In this document: positions 42,937 through 47,764 of the stretch, in pieces
Numbering within the stretch: the first letter of the stretch is position 1
Layout of the letters: the number at the start of each line of letters is the position of its first letter
Virus record (IMG/VR): IMGVR_UViG_3300025652_000126
Span: 1-47,764 of that record
Reading direction: 5' to 3' (one strand)
Length of the DNA: 47,764 nucleotides
Source of the DNA: a virus
Notes under the pieces: model-generated
Told to the model about the DNA's origin: nothing
The model's input: the letters and a program-made list of their open reading frames with translations, nothing else
Database searches by the model: none
Position numbers and translations under genes: made by a program

Positions 42937-43404
42937 ATGAAGTTAAAAGTATTAAGATTTAGCTCAGAGAAAGACTCAACTCACGGACTTCTTTTCGAGG
43001 AAAACGATTTAGGAAATAGGTTTCTGTGCTACACTTTAGAAGATGAAGCTAGAGCTTTGAAAGTAAAAGGTGAGACTAGAGTGCCTGCTGGGATTTATAA
43101 TGTAGAGCTAAGAAAAGAAGGTGGATTTCATGATAAATACAGTAGAAAATATCCTGGTGTACACCGTGGTATGCTTCACGTCGTTGATGTTCCTGGGTTT
43201 GAGTATATTCTTATACACACTGGAAATACTGACGAGCACACTGCTGGTTGTCTGCTTGTGGGCGACAGCCAAGAAAATAACCAATTGCTACCTGACGGTT
43301 TCATTGGCAAAAGCGTTAACGCGTATAAAAGAATTTATCCTTCTATTGCAAAAGCGATAGAGCAAGGACAAGAAGTAATAATAGAATATATAGATTTCGA
43401 CTAA
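42937..43404 (+). CDS. DUF5675-like protein, probable lysis-associated
   Basis: A 155-residue protein matching the pattern of DUF5675, a small phage family often next to lysis genes. Seen: FLCYTLEDEAR, RVPAGIYNVELRKEGGF, and the block ILIHTGNTDEHTAGCLLVG, with His94 and Cys105 in an H-x(10)-C arrangement reminiscent of L,D-transpeptidase-type peptidoglycan enzymes. No signal peptide is present, so a holin or other route would be needed to reach the cell wall. It ends the envelope-directed block. The family name is from memory; enzymatic activity is unproven. Confidence 0.7.
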   Translation: MKLKVLRFSSEKDSTHGLLFEENDLGNRFLCYTLEDEARALKVKGETRVPAGIYNVELRKEGGFHDKYSRKYPGVHRGMLHVVDVPGFEYILIHTGNTDEHTAGCLLVGDSQENNQLLPDGFIGKSVNAYKRIYPSIAKAIEQGQEVIIEYIDFD

Positions 43405-43406
43405 CT

Positions 43407-43808
43407 ATGGCAACAACAACAGCAACATTAACATTAGCTAGCACAGACTTATTGTCTGACGAATTAGCTTTAACTACGTCAGCTACACTTACAGGCGCTG
43501 GCAACTCTACCGGTGTTACTAATACTTCTGGTTTAAGTAGAAAAACAGTAGCAGGTAGTCACGCTCAATACACTTTGTTTGACGGCAATGACTACACGGC
43601 AGATAAAGCGCACAAACTATATTTAAAAAATATTTCTACAACAGCTGCAGAATACTTTTTAGTAACAATAAATGGTGAAGATTTAGGTAGAATTTACGCT
43701 GGCGACTGGGCTTTAATACCTTGGTCAGCACACGACGCAGACAACGACATTAAGATAGATCCTAGTGCTAATGATATGACACTAGAATACATGCTTTTTG
43801 TAGATTAA
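43407..43808 (+). CDS. Probable tail/appendage protein, tandem paralogue A
   Basis: A 133-residue, Thr/Ser/Ala-rich beta-type protein starting MATTTATLTLAST. The C-terminal half holds the motif shared by the next two genes: a strand with YFLVTINGEDLG, then GRIYAGDWALIPW and a final strand DMTLEYMLFVD. No enzyme motif, signal peptide or membrane span. Its place just before the fibre genes suggests a small appendage or fibre-adaptor subunit. Tandem triplication implies that the three products may form a heteromeric collar or provide alternative tips; this is inference. Confidence 0.7.
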   Translation: MATTTATLTLASTDLLSDELALTTSATLTGAGNSTGVTNTSGLSRKTVAGSHAQYTLFDGNDYTADKAHKLYLKNISTTAAEYFLVTINGEDLGRIYAGDWALIPWSAHDADNDIKIDPSANDMTLEYMLFVD

Positions 43809-43831
43809 TAAATTATAAACAATAAATAAAA

Positions 43832-44266
43832 ATGGCAACAACAGCAACTTTTACATTAACAAGTGCAGACATTGCTGGTGATCCAGTAAATGTTTCTAAA
43901 ACGGCTACTTGCACGAAAGCAGGGGCTACAACTGATTTAGATCAAACTACTGGGCTCAACAGAGTTCATTTAAGATCTACAGTAAACAAAGTATTACTTG
44001 GCGCTAACGCTGAAGGTAATGATTTAGCAGCTAAAGTTTATATTATAAACAAAGCTACAGATCCTAGCCTATACGTTACAGTAACAATTAATGCTCAAAC
44101 AATTGGAAAACTATACGCAGGAGACTGGATGTTTTTCCCATGGAGTCAAACAGATACAGCCGCTGATATTGAAGTAGCAGCATCTAGCTGGACAGCTTCA
44201 ACTGGAGACATACCTGTTGAGTACGCGCTATTCCATGAAGACACAGATTTTTTAACTAACGCTTAA
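43832..44266 (+). CDS. Probable tail/appendage protein, tandem paralogue B
   Basis: A 144-residue relative of the preceding gene. It begins MATTATFTLTSADI and has CTKAGATTDLDQTTGLNRV, VYIINKATDPSLYVTVTI and GKLYAGDWMFFPWSQ, then IPVEYALFHEDTD. The GDW-x(3)-PW motif is conserved with both neighbours, while loops differ in length; this copy has a longer C-terminal loop. Separated from the preceding gene by an A-rich leader of 23 bases. Function inferred only from context. Confidence 0.7.
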   Translation: MATTATFTLTSADIAGDPVNVSKTATCTKAGATTDLDQTTGLNRVHLRSTVNKVLLGANAEGNDLAAKVYIINKATDPSLYVTVTINAQTIGKLYAGDWMFFPWSQTDTAADIEVAASSWTASTGDIPVEYALFHEDTDFLTNA

Positions 44267-44276
44267 TAATAAAGAC

Positions 44277-44675
44277 ATGGCAACAGTAAACGCAACAATT
44301 TCATTAGCTAGCGATATTACAGATAGCAATATCAATGTTAGCAACACTAGCTCTTTATTTGAAGCTGGTAGTACAACGGGTTTAACAACAATGACATCCG
44401 TAACTAAAGTTTTATCAAGCACTAGCCAAGTTGATTTAATTACAACTGGTAGTGTTTCTACAACTCACGCATACGTTTATATCAACAATCCTTCAACAGA
44501 CGCTACAGAGTTTTTCAAAATTACTATTGGAGCTCACGATGGTGGTGACGTTGAAGAAATAGGTAGATTATACGGCGGTGACTGGATGTGGTTTCCTTGG
44601 GATGTAGATGATGACATAACTGTTATCCCTAGTGTAGCTACTGATATGACTATTGAATATCAAGTATTTAGCTAA
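44277..44675 (+). CDS. Probable tail/appendage protein, tandem paralogue C
   Basis: A 132-residue third member. It begins MATVNATISLASDI, contains SLFEAGSTTGLTTMTSVTKV and AYVYINNPSTDATEFFKITI, and carries the motif GRLYGGDWMWFPWDVDDD, ending DMTIEYQVFS. The order of strands matches the two previous genes. It is followed two bases later by another small structural gene. No evidence for catalysis. Confidence 0.7.
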   Translation: MATVNATISLASDITDSNINVSNTSSLFEAGSTTGLTTMTSVTKVLSSTSQVDLITTGSVSTTHAYVYINNPSTDATEFFKITIGAHDGGDVEEIGRLYGGDWMWFPWDVDDDITVIPSVATDMTIEYQVFS

Positions 44676-44677
44676 AC

Positions 44678-45046
44678 ATGCCAGCGGTAAAGAGGCATAG
44701 TATAACCTACAACAGTGGTTTATTCCATAATGGAGTAGCCACTGGTGTAGATATAGATCTACTAAACCCTGGTGACGGGGTAAGTGGTATAAGCTCTATA
44801 GTTATCGCTAATACCCACGACACCTCAGACGCTACTATAAGTTTGTTTTTGCAGAACTCGCCTGACAGCGGTACAGCTAAAACATTTTTTATTATCAAAA
44901 ATGTAGTTATACCTAACGGGGTTTCATTATTGTTAGACGATTCTAGTATGCTTTCGTTTAACAACAACTCTTCTACAGGCTTTGGTTTGTTCGCTACGAT
45001 AGGCGCTAGTGACGGAACACAACTTGTAGATATTTTAATTAACTAA
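44678..45046 (+). CDS. Small virion protein
   Basis: A 122-residue beta-rich protein with SITYNSGLFHNGVATGVDID, then SIVIANTHDTSDATISLFLQ and VVIPNGVSLLLDDSSMLSF. The pattern of an N-terminal strand pair, the ANTH turn and the IPxGxSLLLDD strand is familiar from small phage tail proteins. It starts two bases after the triplet of paralogues and precedes the fibre region. No signal peptide or membrane span. Exact role not determined. Confidence 0.6.
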   Translation: MPAVKRHSITYNSGLFHNGVATGVDIDLLNPGDGVSGISSIVIANTHDTSDATISLFLQNSPDSGTAKTFFIIKNVVIPNGVSLLLDDSSMLSFNNNSSTGFGLFATIGASDGTQLVDILIN

Positions 45047-45047
45047 C

Positions 45048-45302
45048 ATGAAATTTATAGGGAAAGAAGTTATGACGTCACCAATAATAGGTGACATTAC
45101 TTTTACTCACAATCAGAATACAACATCTGACACGTGGGTAATAACACATAACTTAAATAGATTTCCTTCTGTTACAGTTATAGACTCTGGAAACAGTATA
45201 GTTCAAGGCACAGTAGTGTACAACTCTAACAAACAGCTTACAATAACATTTTTTTCTGGTGGTAGCGCTTTAGCGTTTCAAGGAAAAGCATATCTTAATT
45301 AA
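45048..45302 (+). CDS. Short fibre-module protein
   Basis: An 84-residue protein mostly made of one module: SDTWVITHNLNRFPSVTVID, then VQGTVVYNSNKQLTITFFSG and ALAFQGKAYLN. The ITHNLxxxPxVxV motif also occurs near the C-terminus of the next large fibre protein (VTITHNLGTADIMVQVYD). It may be an isolated fibre-tip or adaptor domain. It begins one base after the preceding stop. Confidence 0.6.
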   Translation: MKFIGKEVMTSPIIGDITFTHNQNTTSDTWVITHNLNRFPSVTVIDSGNSIVQGTVVYNSNKQLTITFFSGGSALAFQGKAYLN

Positions 45303-45313
45303 AAAAATAAAAA

Positions 45314-47092
45314 ATGGCTATTAATTTTTACAGCAGCATAAGCTTAAATAAAAACGAACTACAAAACGCCGTAGTACAAAATGCAGGATCAGATCCTGGT
45401 AGCCCAGCCGCTGGTCAAATATACTACAACTCAGGAGATAATACTCTAAGAGTATACGACGGGTCTAACTTTGTAACGCTATCAACAACAACTGGTGATA
45501 TTACAGGTGTTACTGCTGGCGCAGGTTTAACTGGTGGTGGATCATCTGGCGCGGTTACTTTAAATGCTATTGCCGGAACTGGTATTACTGTTAATGCTAA
45601 CGATATTCAAACTAACGACTCAGAGATTGTACACGATAATTTAAGTGGCTTCGTAGCAAACGAGCATATCGATCACAGTGGTGTTACAATAACGGCTGGT
45701 ACAGGTTTGACTGGTGGTGGTTCAATAGATGGTTCTAGAACTATAAACGCTGTTGGTGGTGATGGTATTACAGCTAACGCAAATGATTTAGCTATTACAG
45801 CCGCACAGACAACTATAACTTCTGTGTTAAACACCGGTTTAGTTTTAGGTAGAGATGCTGACAATCAAATTAAGTTTGGCACAGATAACCAAATGATATT
45901 TAGAGTTGGCGCTGGTGACGGTGTAACATTTAAAGCTTCTGGTGAAATTGAAGCTACTAGCTTAGATATATCTGGTGACGTTGACGTTGATGGTACTATG
46001 GAAGCTGACGCTATAACGCTTGGCGGTACAGCTATTCAAACGTTCATGCAGAACAATCTTACGTTTACTACAAACACAGACGTAGATGTAAGTAATGCTA
46101 ACTTATTAACTAGACTAGCTGCATTAGAATCAGCTGGCGGCGCTGCAGATCAAAACATTGTTATAGGTACTGACTCAGGCGATACGATTGTTATTACTGG
46201 TAACTTACAAGTTTCAGGTACTACAACAACGGTAGATTCAACTACTGTAAGCATAGGAGATCACAATATAGTTTTAGACTCTGACAACTCTACTTCGGCC
46301 GTGGTTGACGGCGCTGGTATAACTCTTGAAGGTGGATCTGGCGATGACGTTACTTGGATGTGGAGCGCTGGTAACGGTAGAATGGAGTTAAAAGCTGGAT
46401 CTTCATTGACTAGAATGGCGGCTTCTGATTTTGTTGGTAACTTAACAGGTAACTCTACTACTGCTACTACTGCAGTAACGGCTACAAATGTTACCGCTGT
46501 AGCAAACAACTCTAACAACGAGACTGTATACCTAACGTTTGTTGACGGTGCTACAGGACAGCAGGGAATAGAAACTGATACAGCTTTAAATTATAATCCT
46601 TCTTCAAACATTTTAACTGTAGTTGAATTAGATGTAAGTGGAGATGTTGATGTAGACGGCACGCTTGAGACAGACGCTCTTACAATTGGTGGAGCAGCTG
46701 TATTAGCTCAAGCTACAACAGATGCTGTTGGTGCGGTTGAACTTGCTACGTCTGCAGAAACACAAACTGGCACTAGTACAACTAGAGCTGTTACGCCTGA
46801 CGGTTTAGCAGCAAGATCTGTAGTAGCTGATATAGACGTATCTAGCTTAACAGATGCTAATATAGTTACTATAACACACAACTTAGGTACCGCAGACATA
46901 ATGGTTCAGGTTTATGATAAGACTACTGAAGCAAACATTATGTGTGACATTGCTAGAACTACTGACGACTTTGCTACGGCTAGTACAAGCGTTGTTTCAA
47001 TTGACTTTGGAACAGCACCTCCAAATGACTGTAGAGCTTTAATAACATCGTTAAAAGGAGCAACAGCATCTGGAACAGTAGCTTATACGTAA
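45314..47092 (+). CDS. Tail fibre protein
   Basis: A 592-residue protein of the tail-fibre type, Gly/Thr/Ala/Asn-rich with many short beta units. It starts MAINFYSSISLNKNELQN and GQIYYNSGDNTLRVYDG, has two GTGLTGGG-type repeats (about 45515-45616 and 45694-45795), two DxSGDVDVDGTxExDA repeats (about 45965-46053 and 46631-46710), a helix TRLAALESAGGAADQN, and the segment NLQVSGTTTTVDSTTV plus IGDHNIVLDS that is very common in marine phage fibres. The C-terminus carries a GLAARSVVADIDVSSL link and the ITHNL module. It probably trimerises and contacts the host surface. Confidence 0.8.
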   Translation: MAINFYSSISLNKNELQNAVVQNAGSDPGSPAAGQIYYNSGDNTLRVYDGSNFVTLSTTTGDITGVTAGAGLTGGGSSGAVTLNAIAGTGITVNANDIQTNDSEIVHDNLSGFVANEHIDHSGVTITAGTGLTGGGSIDGSRTINAVGGDGITANANDLAITAAQTTITSVLNTGLVLGRDADNQIKFGTDNQMIFRVGAGDGVTFKASGEIEATSLDISGDVDVDGTMEADAITLGGTAIQTFMQNNLTFTTNTDVDVSNANLLTRLAALESAGGAADQNIVIGTDSGDTIVITGNLQVSGTTTTVDSTTVSIGDHNIVLDSDNSTSAVVDGAGITLEGGSGDDVTWMWSAGNGRMELKAGSSLTRMAASDFVGNLTGNSTTATTAVTATNVTAVANNSNNETVYLTFVDGATGQQGIETDTALNYNPSSNILTVVELDVSGDVDVDGTLETDALTIGGAAVLAQATTDAVGAVELATSAETQTGTSTTRAVTPDGLAARSVVADIDVSSLTDANIVTITHNLGTADIMVQVYDKTTEANIMCDIARTTDDFATASTSVVSIDFGTAPPNDCRALITSLKGATASGTVAYT

Positions 47093-47113
47093 AATACAAT
47101 TAAATATAATTAA

Positions 47114-47683
47114 ATGGCGGTAAATTTTTATTCAAACGTACATTTTGCTGACAACATAGAGCTTGGCCATGTTTCAGACACTACGATAGCTAGATCTGCA
47201 GCTGGTAAAGTTACAATTGAAGGCGCGCCTATACAGACAACTCAAATAGTCACAAGCCATCACAACATGTCTTTAGATGGCGGTAGTTCTACTGTTGATT
47301 ATTACTTCCCTATTAACTCATTAGCAGATGGTAGTAGCTCTAGTTTATATTATACTAGAGTTTTACCTGCATACGATGGTAAAGTAGTTAAAATTTTATT
47401 TAGAGGCTCTGGTAACATGGGTAGCAGCTGTACAATATATATGTCTAGAAGAGCTCACGACGGAACATCTTCATCGCATCAAACTAGTAGTTTTCAAGCC
47501 TCAGAAACATTTAACGGCGCAACAAAGACTACCGTAATAGTACCTTGTGGTGTTGGTGGTAGTAATGCTGCTGACTGGGTGTTTGAAGAAGGAGATCAAC
47601 TAGGTTTTTCATTAGTTAAAAATACAACTGCAACAAACGTGGATTTAGTAGTTACAATAGTTTACGAATATACAATAAGTTAA
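47114..47683 (+). CDS. Tail fibre / adhesin protein
   Basis: A 189-residue protein whose start MAVNFYSNVHFADNIELGHV parallels the start of the preceding fibre protein (MAINFYSS). Next come DTTIARSAAGKVTIEG, a fibre-type linker, and a globular beta domain (TVDYYFPINSLADG, LYYTRVLPAYDGKVVKILFR, GSSCTIYMSRR, GDQLGFSLVKNTTATNVDLV) ending in YEYTIS. The C-terminal domain looks like a jelly-roll-type tip that could bind receptor. Separated from the previous gene by a short A+T-rich stretch. Confidence 0.7.
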   Translation: MAVNFYSNVHFADNIELGHVSDTTIARSAAGKVTIEGAPIQTTQIVTSHHNMSLDGGSSTVDYYFPINSLADGSSSSLYYTRVLPAYDGKVVKILFRGSGNMGSSCTIYMSRRAHDGTSSSHQTSSFQASETFNGATKTTVIVPCGVGGSNAADWVFEEGDQLGFSLVKNTTATNVDLVVTIVYEYTIS

Positions 47684-47684
47684 T

Positions 47685-47764
47685 ATGGCATTAGGTAATA
47701 GAAGATCAGCAGACATATTTAATAAAAACACAGGTGATAACGCAGATGCTAAAAGTATAACTAG
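47685..47764 (+). CDS. Partial gene, probable further fibre or structural protein
   Basis: Starts one base after the previous stop and runs out of the window in an open frame. The 26 visible residues read MALGNRRSADIFNKNTGDNA followed by DAKSIT. A short polar N-terminus like this would fit another fibre or virion protein, but too little is visible to name it. Confidence 0.5.
   Translation, partial: MALGNRRSADIFNKNTGDNADAKSIT

Overview
The window is a continuous piece of a tailed-phage genome, probably from a marine phage of a Bacteroidetes (flavobacterial) host. Every supported gene is on the + strand and packed almost end to end; the longest gaps are about 60-75 bases, and many neighbours overlap as TAATG or ATGA. 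DNA is A+T-rich and starts usually follow A-rich leaders instead of clear Shine-Dalgarno sequences, as in Bacteroidetes. The strongest host clue is a gene at 40085-41890: it has a signal peptide, nine Cys-rich GCTD-type repeats and a C-terminal type IX secretion (T9SS) sorting domain, and T9SS is restricted to the Bacteroidetes group.

Layout. 1-1780: GroEL-like chaperonin (5' end outside the window) overlapping a GroES-like co-chaperonin, in the reverse of the usual bacterial order. 1855-3367: three tandem paralogues of a likely virion protein. 3371-6519: winged-helix protein, small HExxH protein, holin-like protein, a possible virion protein, coiled-coil and small proteins, and a protein that looks like two fused GroES-type folds. 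6473-15003: packaging and head module (candidate small terminase, large terminase, portal, scaffold-like acidic protein, major capsid protein, a strong terminator, an accessory protein). 15066-30907: neck, tail and internal virion proteins, including a 2948-residue stabilisation/tail protein and a protein with 7- and 11-residue repeats. 30919-37662: a 2247-residue protein with the look of an ejected polyvalent protein, containing HExxH and HAD-type hydrolase motifs. 37699-39487: small basic proteins and a PAP2-type phosphatase. 39487-43404: envelope-directed genes (membrane/coiled-coil protein, secreted thioredoxin-like protein without CxxC, T9SS cargo, outer-membrane-type lipoprotein, DUF5675-like protein). 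43407-47764: another three-paralogue set, small structural proteins and tail-fibre genes, the last cut by the window end.

How it fits together: this is the late (virion and lysis) half of the genome; no replication, integration or nucleotide-metabolism genes are visible. Terminase, portal, capsid, two neck/ring proteins and a stabilisation protein follow the order of podovirus-like phages, and the neck proteins resemble those of crAss-like phages (from memory, not searched). The chaperonin genes probably help fold virion proteins. The most unusual part is 37699-43404, a translationally coupled block whose middle genes carry signals for export, for surface display through the host T9SS and for outer-membrane lipoprotein sorting. 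It may remodel the infected cell surface, block superinfection or help lysis; the function is inferred, not shown. No tRNA, CRISPR, insertion sequence or attachment site was recognised.
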